Part shown: piece by piece, positions 1-7,393 of the stretch | Position numbering within the stretch: position 1 is the first letter of the stretch | Layout of the letters: each line of letters starts with the position of its first letter | From: UBA8516 sp964434855 | Lineage (GTDB): Archaea > Thermoproteota > Nitrososphaeria > Nitrososphaerales > Nitrosopumilaceae | Length of the DNA stretch: 42,702 nt | NCBI GenBank assembly: GCA_964434855.1 | Contig: CAYSWR010000010.1 | Location: forward strand, 1-42,702 | Direction: 5' to 3' | Translations under genes and position numbers: made by a program | The notes under the pieces: generated by a model | What the model was told of the DNA's origin: nothing | Seen by the model: only the letters and a program-made list of their open reading frames with translations | The model's database searches: none

Positions 1-245
1 GGGGGGTTTAACATTTGTGCGTGTATATGCAATCCAATGGTCAAAACACCCCCATTGCTCAGCTAGACATATGTGATCTTTTTTTAGTAGGTGTGAAAGC
101 TAAACCCCAGAATTTTGACAGTTTTTGGATGGCAGACTTAATCAAAAACAAATTGAATTTGCTAAAAAGCTCATAGGTGGCAAAATTTATGACAGTTGTT
201 TTTGCTGAAAAACATTGGAAATCCTCTTGAGGTTAGAAAAAAAGA
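1..245. other. left-edge stretch without a supported gene
   Basis: No complete gene is visible. A short plus-strand open stretch at 119-208 has protein-like composition (DGRLNQKQIEFAKKLIGGK) and could be the 3' remnant of a lost gene, but it has no convincing start and is under 30 codons. The octamer GGGGTTTA at 3-10 is repeated inverted at 101-108 (TAAACCCC). I attach no function to either. Confidence 0.3.
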
Positions 246-824
246 TTAAGGTAGGTTTGTTGAAACCACACTTGTTATTCCTAATCCAACTGGACAACCA
301 TCAATCGCTCCAATCGTTCCAGTTGCATAGAATCCGGTCCATGCCTCAGAACTATCTTCTAGAGTAATTGTTTCTTTATTTACTCTGAAGTCAAGATTTG
401 GACTCTCTAAGTTTGTCACACAAAGAGCATCTGGAGTGTTTACATCATTATCCGCATCTATTGCTGTGAATTCAGCATAGTGAGGATGGAAACTTTGGAC
501 AGGATTTGATTTTATGGCTTTACAAGTTGGATTCTTGTCTGGATTATTTTATCTCAATGAATCAAGATAAAACTAATTCTTTAATTGTTTGTTTAAAATT
601 GAAGACTCTGAAATACTTGTATCTTCACCAAAACTTGTAAGATCTACATTCTCAGCTGTCATATCTGTTTTCACTGTTTCAATACTGACAGATTTTGTTG
701 TTCTAAGATCAGGTAAATGCTTTACCTTCAATACTGCATCAGCTTGAATTGCAGTAACTGCAGAAATTATTGATAATACAAACACTGTAGTAAACGAAAT
801 GCCCAGGATGGTTTTTGGATTCAT
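246..824 (-). pseudogene. secreted thaumarchaeal protein gene interrupted by two in-frame stops
   Basis: Reading leftward from the ATG at 824, 83 codons are open up to TAG at 573-575. The first about 28 residues form a signal peptide (MNPKTILGISFTTVFVLS and onward). In the same frame a second stop, TAA, lies at 549-551. The frame is then open for 100 codons to TAA at 246-248, with protein-like content (PHYAEFTAIDADNDV, and SEAWTGFYATGTIGAIDGC near the end). The downstream part has no start codon near its beginning, so the simplest reading is one gene of about 190 codons broken by nonsense changes. The upstream 83 codons could still be expressed as a short secreted protein. A perfect 8-bp hairpin sits between the two stops. 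I do not recognise the family, and sequencing error is possible. Confidence 0.55.
547..572. repeat. 8-bp inverted repeat between the two in-frame stops
   Basis: TTTTATCT (547-554) and AGATAAAA (565-572) are perfect inverted arms around a 10-nt loop. On the minus strand the hairpin begins directly after the TAG stop of the 83-codon frame. It could act as a terminator-like or RNA-processing element, or be a small insertion that brought in the stops. Only the dyad is certain. Confidence 0.5.
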
Positions 825-834
825 AAAAGTATAC

Positions 835-858
835 GGGTCTTTAAAATATTTAAGACCC
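835..858 (-). promoter_or_regulatory. palindromic operator candidate around a TATA box
   Basis: GGGTCTT (835-841) and AAGACCC (852-858) flank an AT-only spacer. Read on the minus strand the spacer resembles an archaeal TATA box and lies 18-27 nt upstream of the ATG at 824. This geometry fits a core promoter for a leaderless transcript with a dimeric repressor site overlapping the box. The sequence shows the dyad and the spacing; the regulator is unknown. The half-site hexamer recurs nearby (962-967, 1509-1514, 1553-1558). Confidence 0.5.
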
Positions 859-1126
859 CTCTGCCAAAATTGGGAATAAAATATGCATCTAAACTAGGCG
901 TACATACTTGTTTTTTACAGAACCATAGTTGTAACTATTATAATTTTAATACAAACTGAGGGGGTCTGGGAAATAGCATGGTCATAAAAACTTGCCCATC
1001 AGTTTGTAATTATTTATTCGTAGAGGTAGTTTATGATGTCATGTGTGTCTTAAGACCTTACAACACATTTCAAAGATATCAGTTTCTTCCCTTGTCACAT
1101 TCTAGTAATGATAGTTGATACGATAT
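859..1126. other. intergenic region with several dyads, including a long hairpin
   Basis: No credible gene. The strongest element is TACAAACTGA (950-959) paired with TCAGTTTGTA (999-1008), a perfect 10-bp stem extended, after one G/A mismatch, by three G-C pairs (961-963 with 995-997). Smaller dyads are ATAGTT-GT-AACTAT (925-938) and the perfect palindrome GTCTTAAGAC (1047-1056). It lies downstream of the small membrane-protein gene on the minus strand and might hold a structured 3' UTR or a small RNA. Confidence 0.4.
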
Positions 1127-1375
1127 TTATCTAACAACTTTATGAGTAGATTTTTTTGCTGCACCATAAATGGATATACAAAAGCCAATTGCACTAACTA
1201 ATAGAGTGCCATATTGTGCATATCTTATCTGGTCGCACATTTGAAGCAGATTCAAGTCAGGATTCCTCACATCTATTATAGATTCACATGCCTGTAGGTA
1301 GTTCCTCAGCAACGAATATTCTACCATGCCAATGACTACAATAATCATGCCACTGACGAGGATCAAACCTCGCAT
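1127..1375 (-). CDS. small two-helix membrane protein, unknown function
   Basis: 82 residues. A hydrophobic segment at about residues 3-22 (GLILVSGMIIVVIGMVEYSL) and a second at about 55-72 (YGTLLVSAIGFCISIYGA) flank a polar loop with two cysteines; the C-terminus is basic (AAKKSTHKVVR). This fits a small integral membrane protein with two spans. A TATA-like TTTATATTC lies about 25 nt upstream of the ATG, which supports this start and a leaderless mRNA. No family is recognised. The gene is isolated between two dyad-rich non-coding stretches. Confidence 0.6.
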   Translation of the reverse strand: MRGLILVSGMIIVVIGMVEYSLLRNYLQACESIIDVRNPDLNLLQMCDQIRYAQYGTLLVSAIGFCISIYGAAKKSTHKVVR

Positions 1376-1728
1376 TATTATAAAATAAAGAACGCAGAAT
1401 ATAAAAATGAATATGTAATGTGGAGATACTTATCTGATATCCACATTCATTCAGAACATGATAAACAGATGTGATAGCGTTCATATGCTAGAGGGAAAAA
1501 AGTCTGCTGGGTCTATATTGTGGAAATAACAGTTGGTTACGAAATAACTGTTAGACCCAAGCAGCTTAGCATTATTAGTATCATGAGAGATATTACATCT
1601 AGTCTGTTCCATTCTGAACAGACATGAGGCGTTAATCATTTTTGAAAACGAAACATTTGGCATTTTCTCAATAAATTCAAAAAATATTCTACAATTCACA
1701 TTAAATACCATAAATACAGTGACTAATC
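1376..1728. ncRNA. structured intergenic region, candidate non-coding RNA
   Basis: Two strong hairpins stand out. In the first, CTGC-TGGGTCTA (1504-1515) pairs with TAGACCCAAGCAG (1552-1564), 12 bp with one bulged A. It encloses an inner stem TAACAGTT (1527-1534) with AACTGTTA (1546-1553), so the arms compete or stack at the junction. In the second, GTCTGTTC (1602-1609) and GAACAGAC (1616-1623) form a perfect 8-bp stem with a 6-nt loop. A 76-codon minus-strand open frame crosses the region but has unconvincing composition. Strand and function are unknown, so calling it an RNA is inference from pairing alone. Confidence 0.35.
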
Positions 1729-2070
1729 GTGGACAATTTTGATCTCACTTTAAAAAGTACGCAAAAACCAACTGATGCTCAGCTAAAAAAACTCCAAGAT
1801 TACTTTAACGAAATGCCAATAGACGAAATTTTAGCTGGTTTACACTTTGCAAAAAACAGATGGACAGCAAAGGATGCAGGCGTGCTCAAAGTAGGACGTA
1901 AAAGTATAATCAATAGAGAAGTTCACGCCGTGACATCTGAACAAGCTCAATGGCGATTAAAAAACTGGAAAATGATGATTGCAAATTACAGAAAACGTGG
2001 ATACAGCTACCCCACCATATCTAGAATTAAAAAAATTCTTCAAGAAATTAGTAATAAAAAGTCTAGATAG
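1729..2070 (+). CDS. conserved-looking hypothetical protein, 113 aa
   Basis: GTG-started reading frame. The protein is soluble and basic toward the C-terminus (MIANYRKRGYSYPTISRIKK), with helical segments and several Trp residues (NRWTAKDAGVL, AQWRLKNWKMM), which suggests nucleic-acid or protein binding. No family is recognised. The coding sequence overlaps the 3' end of the convergent cdvB-like gene by 8 nt. Just upstream, 1705-1724 resembles a motif found again near 12072-12095, so the two promoters might share a regulatory element. Confidence 0.7.
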   Translation: MDNFDLTLKSTQKPTDAQLKKLQDYFNEMPIDEILAGLHFAKNRWTAKDAGVLKVGRKSIINREVHAVTSEQAQWRLKNWKMMIANYRKRGYSYPTISRIKKILQEISNKKSR

Positions 2071-2755
2071 TTGCTTCTGCGCTCTTTGGCGTTGGAAGGT
2101 TTGTAGGCAAATCTGGAATAGTGGTACGTACATGACCTTCTAGTATTGACTGCGCCTCTTCCAATATTGCCGTAGTGTCTGCACTTCCAGTTTCTATTGC
2201 AATATTCTCATGACCATTAATCGATGCACCTGCCATGATATCTCCAAGTATGGCTGACAAATCTTGCATAGATGAATTTGCTTCTGGCATGAGGTTGCCA
2301 AGTCCTGCTCCTAATCCTTTGATTATTGACATACATGGACTCAATGTGACTACCACATCGCCTAATTCAGAAATAGTGTTTAATCTAATTTGGATCTGCT
2401 CCATCGCAAGCTTTGCGCTTGTTACCATCTTATTCATCTTCCTAATCTCGTGTAATTCAGTAGCATATGCATTAGAATATTGTTTATTTTGAGTTCTTAC
2501 AGCTTCAACAACTTTTTTGAAAATAAAATCATCTTTTTCTTTTAATTTTTTTGAAATTGAATCAAGTTTTACTATTTGTAATTGAAGCCTTTTTTGTGCT
2601 TCATCGATTTTTAGTTTAAGTGGGGTATCTGGTCTTACTTTATCAATTACTTTTTGTGAGATACTCTCTTTATGTTGGTTCCACTTGTTAACAAAAGTCG
2701 TAATTTTGCACCTAGGTCGGATTGACAATTTGGGTTTTAACCTGTCATGTGCCAT
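2063..2755 (-). CDS. cdvB: CdvB-like ESCRT-III (Snf7-family) cell-division protein
   Basis: 230 residues. The protein has the charged, mostly helical ESCRT-III core: a basic N-terminus (residues 1-25), long amphipathic helices at about 45-130 (DEAQKRLQLQIVKLDSISKK, then the region around MNKMVTSAKLAMEQIQIRL), and a second helical region with Gly/Met-rich segments. The extreme C-terminus carries a proline motif (IPDLPTNLPTP, about 213-223) like the MIM2 motif that binds the MIT domain of the Vps4-like ATPase CdvC. ESCRT-III proteins polymerise at the membrane in Cdv-type division. Thaumarchaea usually have several CdvB paralogues, so which one this is remains open. cdvA and cdvC are not in the window. 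The promoter region holds a cluster of short dyads. Confidence 0.85.
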   Translation of the reverse strand: MAHDRLKPKLSIRPRCKITTFVNKWNQHKESISQKVIDKVRPDTPLKLKIDEAQKRLQLQIVKLDSISKKLKEKDDFIFKKVVEAVRTQNKQYSNAYATELHEIRKMNKMVTSAKLAMEQIQIRLNTISELGDVVVTLSPCMSIIKGLGAGLGNLMPEANSSMQDLSAILGDIMAGASINGHENIAIETGSADTTAILEEAQSILEGHVRTTIPDLPTNLPTPKSAEATI

Positions 2756-2760
2756 GATTA

Positions 2761-2798
2761 TGTGTAACTACAGTTACACCCGTGTGTGGTTACACACA
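2761..2798 (-). promoter_or_regulatory. clustered dyads upstream of cdvB-like gene
   Basis: GTGTAAC (2762-2768) with GTTACAC (2773-2779), and TGTGTG (2783-2788) with CACACA (2793-2798), form two adjacent inverted repeats. The string GTTACAC occurs in both (2773-2779 and 2790-2796). They begin 6 nt upstream of the minus-strand ATG, so they lie in the leader/core-promoter position and could be operator sites or RNA hairpins. The binding factor is unknown. Confidence 0.45.
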
Positions 2799-2865
2799 TA
2801 GCTGTTTAGGAATTTACAAATAATATTTCTAAATTCGAATTATGAAACATTATGTATGGATTCGG

Positions 2866-3996
2866 TTAACCAAAGGTGAAGGTATAGATTTCAAAATCTG
2901 GCTTTGCAATTATAGTTAATGTATGGGCTCCTGCATCGTTACTTGAAATCAAATTGTATAATCGATCGCCTGAAATGTGTGCAACTCCATCTTGTACATC
3001 GGTTCCTGCATTTTCAGGCGTAACTGGTTTTTCATCAAGCAAGATTTGCAGATCAGATTCATTTGCAGCCACTATGTTGACTGACTTTGCAAAATATGGA
3101 AGTATGATCTTACCATTTTCGGAGACAAGCTTCATTCTGTCATCAAAATTTTGCCATTGACCTTCAAGATAAAAATAATCACGCGTTAATTTTTCTGGCA
3201 AAGAATATGTTACAATCTGATCTGGTTTGAATCCCTCTGAATTTCCAAGCTGATTTCTACCAAATGCAAAATTGTATCCAAAGTAAAGTTCTGGAGTTTG
3301 TGATGCGGTAAATTGATGTTCTTCTAAATCTACTAGTGACTGAGCTGATACGATATTCAAGCCAAGAAGTTGATTTCTTTCTTGCAAAAGTTCTTGAATT
3401 ATTTTTTCAGTCTCTGCATATCCTCCTTCACCAATATGATCATATCTGATGTATCCTTCAGAATCTGTAATGTATTTTCTTGGCCAGTATCTGTTTTCAA
3501 ATGCTTTCCAGGTTTTCATTTCATTGTCTTGTACTACAGGATATGTTATATCATATTGTTTTACTGCAGTTTGTACATTGTTGAAATCTTTTTCAAATTC
3601 AAATTCCGGAGAATGAATTCCGATTATCAATAATCCCTGATCAGCATATTTTGTGTTCCATGCAGTGATGTAAGGTAAAGTCCTGATGCAGTTTATGCAG
3701 CTATACGTCCAAAAGTCATAAAGTATTACCTTGTCTTTCATAGCTGCTTTAAGCTCTTCTGGAGTGGCATTGATGTATCCTGATATGCCTGTCAATTCAG
3801 GTGCCTTTTTGAACCTACTTTTATCGATTTTTGGTATTTCTGATGTCACTTTGCTCTGTATTTGGCTGCTCTCATCTGACTGATTTTGTGTTTTTTGTAT
3901 TTGTGGCTCTAATGAAGAAAAATATGCACTAGCTCCACCTATGGCAACTACTAGTATTATTCCCATGACAAGTGCTGTTTTTAATTCAGTTTTCAT
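2866..3996 (-). CDS. membrane-anchored thioredoxin-like protein, DipZ C-terminal type
   Basis: 376 residues. One N-terminal membrane anchor (about 8-25) and a Ser/Gln-rich linker precede a TlpA/redoxin-type thioredoxin domain at about 70-205 with the active site C100-I-N-C103 in WTYSCINCIRTLPY. A C-terminal beta-rich domain (about 215-376) follows. This matches the periplasmic half of DipZ-type proteins, where CcdA-, thioredoxin- and carbohydrate-binding-like domains can be fused. Here the CcdA half is the separate gene 4 nt upstream in the same operon. Likely role: receives electrons from CcdA and reduces disulfides in extracytoplasmic proteins. The substrate is not evident. Confidence 0.85.
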   Translation of the reverse strand: MKTELKTALVMGIILVVAIGGASAYFSSLEPQIQKTQNQSDESSQIQSKVTSEIPKIDKSRFKKAPELTGISGYINATPEELKAAMKDKVILYDFWTYSCINCIRTLPYITAWNTKYADQGLLIIGIHSPEFEFEKDFNNVQTAVKQYDITYPVVQDNEMKTWKAFENRYWPRKYITDSEGYIRYDHIGEGGYAETEKIIQELLQERNQLLGLNIVSAQSLVDLEEHQFTASQTPELYFGYNFAFGRNQLGNSEGFKPDQIVTYSLPEKLTRDYFYLEGQWQNFDDRMKLVSENGKIILPYFAKSVNIVAANESDLQILLDEKPVTPENAGTDVQDGVAHISGDRLYNLISSNDAGAHTLTIIAKPDFEIYTFTFG

Positions 3997-4000
3997 TTTT

Positions 4001-4735
4001 TCACCCTTGCAATAATAAATTATTCAAAAATGGAAAACTGGCAATCGTTGCTAACTGATTAGTATATACTAACACTCCTAAAATTATAATAAATGATCCC
4101 ATGATTATTGAATAATATTTTAGATGCTTACTTAGCGCTCTAATTATTCTTGTAAATCTTGAAAAGAATACTCCCATTAAGATAAATGGAATTCCAAGTC
4201 CAAGCGAATAGGTAAGTAACAAAGTAAATGCTTGTCCTGGTGATGTTGCAGCCAAAGTAAGAATGCTTCCCAAGATTGGACCTATACAAGGTGTCCACCC
4301 CGCTGCAAAAGCTAATCCAAAAAGAAATGATAGTGGATAACTCGATTTGGTGCGATTTGGAAAGAATTTTTTCTCAAAATTTAGTGTACGAATCTTGGTT
4401 GACAACAACATAAAGGCACCAAAACCAATTATGACCACTCCTCCTATCTGATTAAATCCAGAAATCAGATTTGTTGCAGAGCTGGACAAGACACTGTTTA
4501 GAATTACTCCAAAAACTGAAAAGACGACAGAAAATCCAAGAACAAAAAAAACTGTGTTTAATACTATGTTTAACCTGTTTGAAACAAGATTGACAGTCCC
4601 ATTGTTTCTTTGAAGTTCTGTTATTGTAGTACCAGATAGATATGCCAAAAAAGCAGGTATCACAGGCAATATGCATGGTGCTAAAAATGAACCTAAGCCT
4701 GCTATGGCTGCTATTGCTATTGATATTTCTGGCAT
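4001..4735 (-). CDS. ccdA: CcdA-type thiol-disulfide membrane electron carrier
   Basis: 244 residues with about six hydrophobic spans. It has the two CcdA/DsbD-beta signature cysteines in proline contexts: C21 (LAPCILPVIPAFLAY) in span 1 and C150 (AGWTPCIGPILGS) in span 4. These pass reducing equivalents from cytoplasmic thioredoxin across the membrane. It is the first gene of a two-gene operon with the DipZ-like thioredoxin protein, which is its probable electron acceptor. Length is normal for CcdA. Whether it serves cytochrome/cupredoxin maturation or general thiol reduction cannot be told from the sequence. Confidence 0.9.
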   Translation of the reverse strand: MPEISIAIAAIAGLGSFLAPCILPVIPAFLAYLSGTTITELQRNNGTVNLVSNRLNIVLNTVFFVLGFSVVFSVFGVILNSVLSSSATNLISGFNQIGGVVIIGFGAFMLLSTKIRTLNFEKKFFPNRTKSSYPLSFLFGLAFAAGWTPCIGPILGSILTLAATSPGQAFTLLLTYSLGLGIPFILMGVFFSRFTRIIRALSKHLKYYSIIMGSFIIILGVLVYTNQLATIASFPFLNNLLLQG

Positions 4736-4829
4736 TAACTTAAATTCGCTCTTTTTTTATTAATACATTGTTCCAAATCTACTCCAAATCAAAGATCCGT
4801 TTTTATCCTTCATACATTGAACGATTTTT

Positions 4830-4925
4830 GTGAATAAGAGAGTCATATTAGCAGGATTGATCTTGGGTGCAATAATTGCAACAGCCATGTACTGGAGTTA
4901 CACAGCACATATGAGTCATCTTTAA
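4830..4925 (+). CDS. 31-aa single-span membrane peptide
   Basis: GTG-started frame reading MNKRVILAGLILGAIIATAM and then YWSYTAHMSHL: a short basic head, one 17-18-residue hydrophobic span and a small polar tail. A TATA-like TTTTTA (4799-4804) is about 26-30 nt upstream, as expected for a leaderless start. It overlaps the 3' end of the convergent bioF gene by 4 nt. It is too small for family assignment. Composition and promoter spacing make a real micro-protein plausible. Confidence 0.45.
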   Translation: MNKRVILAGLILGAIIATAMYWSYTAHMSHL

Positions 4926-6052
4926 AAAATTCTAAATTTTTTACCTGCTTGTTCTAACACATCAAGTGTTCTTTCAATATGATTTTTTGATAGCCACGCA
5001 GTAATGGAAATTCTCACTCTTGCTGCATTCATCTTAACTGTAGGATGTCGAATTGGTTGTGCAAAAATCCCATTTTCAAAAAGATATCTTCCAAAATCTA
5101 GTGCTGTTTTTTCGTTTCCTATTATGATTGGAATGATCTGACTTGATGAATTAACCTCATATCCTAAAGATCTTAAACCAGAATGCATAAGGTGAATATT
5201 TTCCCAAAGTTTCTTTCTTTGTTTTTCTCTATTTGAAATAAATCGTTTTAGTGCAAGATCGACAAGAACACTTGGCAAAGCTGAAGTGTAAATAAACGAC
5301 TTTGATTTATTTATCAAAAATTCAATTACTTTATTTTTTGAAGCAGCATATCCGCCAAATGCTCCAAGTCCTTTACTTAAACTACTTACATACAGATCGA
5401 TTTTTCTTTCAACGCCAAAATGTTGGCCAGTGCCTCTGCCATCTGAACCTACCACAAAATCTCCATGCGCGTCATCTAGGGTAAGTATGGCATCATTTTT
5501 AGCTGCAATATGTGAGATTTCTTTTAAATTTGCAAAATCCCCATCCATGCTAAAAACCCCCTCTGTTACTATGAACTTACGGTTTGCCTTTTGCCTAATC
5601 TTTCTCTCAAGATCTACTAGATCATCATGTTTGTAAACCATAATTTTTGCCCCTGATAATCTACAAGCTTCAATTATGCTGACATGATTTAGTTCATCGC
5701 TAAGAATCACATCACCTTTTTGTGCAAGTGTAGAGATTGAACCTAAGTTTGCCATGTATCCTGTAGGAAAAATTAATGAAGATTCCTGAGATTTGTGATG
5801 TGCGAGTTTTTCTTCTAAAATTCTAAATGATGGATCATTTCCTGCAACCAATCTTGAGCTTGATTGTAATTGTTTATTCGAAATTTGATTTGTAATCAAT
5901 CCAAGATAGTCATTTGAGCAGAGATTGATCAGTTTTTTATGCTTGAATATGATGTATGGGCCTTCAGTACGACCATATTGTAATGTTCGATATAGATTCC
6001 GATCTCTTATTTTTTTGAGACTGGAATTTACAAAATCAAGTTTATGCTTCAA
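4922..6052 (-). CDS. bioF: 8-amino-7-oxononanoate synthase
   Basis: 376 residues, PLP-dependent alpha-oxoamine synthase family. It condenses pimeloyl thioester with alanine in biotin synthesis. Visible signatures are NLCSNDYLGL near residue 44, the DDAH motif at 193-196 (LTLDDAHGDFVVG) and the Schiff-base lysine K227 in SSLSKGLGAFGGY. Length is typical. The start overlaps the end of bioB by 11 nt, so the two are translationally linked. Neighbouring bioB, bioA and bioD make BioF far more likely than the related 2-amino-3-ketobutyrate-CoA ligase. Confidence 0.93.
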   Translation of the reverse strand: MKHKLDFVNSSLKKIRDRNLYRTLQYGRTEGPYIIFKHKKLINLCSNDYLGLITNQISNKQLQSSSRLVAGNDPSFRILEEKLAHHKSQESSLIFPTGYMANLGSISTLAQKGDVILSDELNHVSIIEACRLSGAKIMVYKHDDLVDLERKIRQKANRKFIVTEGVFSMDGDFANLKEISHIAAKNDAILTLDDAHGDFVVGSDGRGTGQHFGVERKIDLYVSSLSKGLGAFGGYAASKNKVIEFLINKSKSFIYTSALPSVLVDLALKRFISNREKQRKKLWENIHLMHSGLRSLGYEVNSSSQIIPIIIGNEKTALDFGRYLFENGIFAQPIRHPTVKMNAARVRISITAWLSKNHIERTLDVLEQAGKKFRIF

Positions 6053-7022
6053 GTCCTATTTCTGATATCATTTGCAAATCATCTTTTAGAGTGTTGCCGC
6101 CTATTGTTAAATATCCGCCAGTAATAATTCCATTTGCACCTCCAAGAAGAACCTTTTCCTGATCATTTGCAAGATGAATTTCGCGACCACCTGCTATCTT
6201 AAGTATAGTCTTTGGCATCAAAAATCTATACACTGCAATTGTACGAAGTATTTCGCCAAGTGATAATTTTTTTTGGGATTCAAGCGGTGTTCCTTTTTGT
6301 GGTACTAGTATATTTACTGGACATTCCTCTGGACTCAATTCTGATAGATCAAGACCCATCTCTAATCTCTGCATTCTTGATTCTCCCATGCCTATAATTC
6401 CGCCACAACAAAGCTCAAGACCAGTTTTTTTCACAATTTTGGCTGTATCGATTCTATCCTGATATGTGTGTGTTGTACAAATATTTGGAAAGAAACTTCT
6501 TGCCGCTTCCAAATTATGATTATATCTTTTCACTCCAAGATTTTTAAGACGAATTGCCATTTCTTCTGTTATGAATCCAAGAGAACAATTCACTTCTATG
6601 CCTACTCTGTTGTTAACTTTTTGTACAATGTCACAGATCTGTTCAAAATTGTGTTCTGATGGACCACGCCATGCACATACTAAACAGAAACTTTTGACGC
6701 CGTCCTCTTTTGCTTTTTTTGCATTATCTATTATAATTTCAGATGGTAATAGTTTGTAAGTGTCAATTCCTGATTTATAAAATGCAGACTGGGAACAAAA
6801 CGAACAGTCTTCAGGACATCTTCCTTTTTTTGCGTTAATCAGCGTTTCAACATCAACTATATCACCATTAAATTTTCTTGTTATTTCATTTGCAGCACCT
6901 GATAGATGTTCCAGTATGTCGTCTGAAACGTTGATAAGAATTCTGGCCTCTTCTTGGGAAATCTTTTGACCTGAAAGAACTTTCTCTTTACATTTAGTAA
7001 TAAAACCAAGTTCTGAATTCAT
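6042..7022 (-). CDS. bioB: biotin synthase (radical SAM)
   Basis: 326 residues. It inserts sulfur into dethiobiotin in the last step of biotin synthesis. The radical-SAM cluster motif C69-x3-C73-x2-C76 is clear (KGRCPEDCSFCSQSA), followed by BioB-type segments (VEVNCSLGF-like GIEVNCSLGFITEEM, HNLEAARSFFPNICTTHTY, CGGIIGMGES). Start: ATG at 7022, with a TTAATTA box about 26-33 nt upstream. A BirA-like operator candidate lies 43-74 nt upstream (7065-7096). First gene of the bioB-bioF operon. Confidence 0.95.
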   Translation of the reverse strand: MNSELGFITKCKEKVLSGQKISQEEARILINVSDDILEHLSGAANEITRKFNGDIVDVETLINAKKGRCPEDCSFCSQSAFYKSGIDTYKLLPSEIIIDNAKKAKEDGVKSFCLVCAWRGPSEHNFEQICDIVQKVNNRVGIEVNCSLGFITEEMAIRLKNLGVKRYNHNLEAARSFFPNICTTHTYQDRIDTAKIVKKTGLELCCGGIIGMGESRMQRLEMGLDLSELSPEECPVNILVPQKGTPLESQKKLSLGEILRTIAVYRFLMPKTILKIAGGREIHLANDQEKVLLGGANGIITGGYLTIGGNTLKDDLQMISEIGLEA

Positions 7023-7064
7023 AATGCGTCATTTTCTATATTGCACTAATTAAGATTATCTTAT

Positions 7065-7096
7065 TTGTAAACCAGCAAAATTTTTAAGGTTTACGC
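7065..7096 (-). promoter_or_regulatory. BirA-type biotin operator candidate upstream of bioB
   Basis: TTGTAAACC (7065-7073), a 14-nt spacer, then GGTTTACGC (7088-7096). The known BirA operator consensus is TTGTAAACC, 14-16 nt, GGTTTACAA. The left arm matches fully, the right arm 7 of 9, and the spacer length fits. It lies just upstream of bioB. Inference: a BirA with a DNA-binding domain represses bioB-bioF when biotin is plentiful. The birA gene itself is not in this window. Confidence 0.65.
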
Positions 7097-7108
7097 TTTT
7101 TATCAGAT

Positions 7109-7124
7109 AATCAATATATTGATT
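7109..7124. repeat. 16-bp perfect palindrome
   Basis: AATCAATATATTGATT is a perfect palindrome, 5 nt past the stop of the minus-strand zinc-ribbon gene and about 85 nt upstream of bioB. It could be a terminator-proximal hairpin or a second operator. AT-rich palindromes of this length can also arise by chance. Confidence 0.35.
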
Positions 7125-7129
7125 TTGTG

Positions 7130-7288
7130 TTATTTTATCATGGTAGGACAGATGTGTCCTCGCTTAGGATCGTATCTCATGCCGCATTTATTACATGTTA
7201 CAAACCTTGATGTTTCTTGTATGCAATTGTGAATTTCATTTACTTGCAGTATCTTTTTACAGTTTGGACATTGACGTATCTGTGGCAT
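7130..7288 (-). CDS. 52-aa zinc-ribbon protein
   Basis: Starts ATG at 7288 and reads MPQIRQCPNCKKILQVNEI and onward. Metal ligands are C7-P-N-C10, then C22, C32-N-K-C35 and H45-I-C47 (RFVTCNKCGMRYDPKRGHIC), enough for one or two zinc sites. Small archaeal zinc ribbons often act as transcription or translation accessory factors; no specific family is recognised. It precedes bioB on the same strand but is separated by the operator region, so it is probably its own transcript. Confidence 0.65.
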   Translation of the reverse strand: MPQIRQCPNCKKILQVNEIHNCIQETSRFVTCNKCGMRYDPKRGHICPTMIK

Positions 7289-7393
7289 AACAATTCAATT
7301 CACTTTATGATATAAAACAAATATTATCTAGACGGTTCAAGTCGAAAACGATTGATACACCATACTTAATTATCACTAGTATGCAGACTGCTC

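Noticed and set aside
119..208. Short plus-strand protein-like stretch at the left edge
   Set aside because: Under 30 codons, preceded by a stop and without a start or promoter; at most a remnant.
1481..1711. 76-codon minus-strand open frame upstream of the gene at 1729
   Set aside because: Composition is not protein-like (scattered Cys, Asn and Phe), it lies over two strong hairpins, and there is no promoter of the usual type at its start.
2235..2492. 85-codon plus-strand frame
   Set aside because: Lies entirely antisense to the CdvB-like gene, whose domain content is clear.
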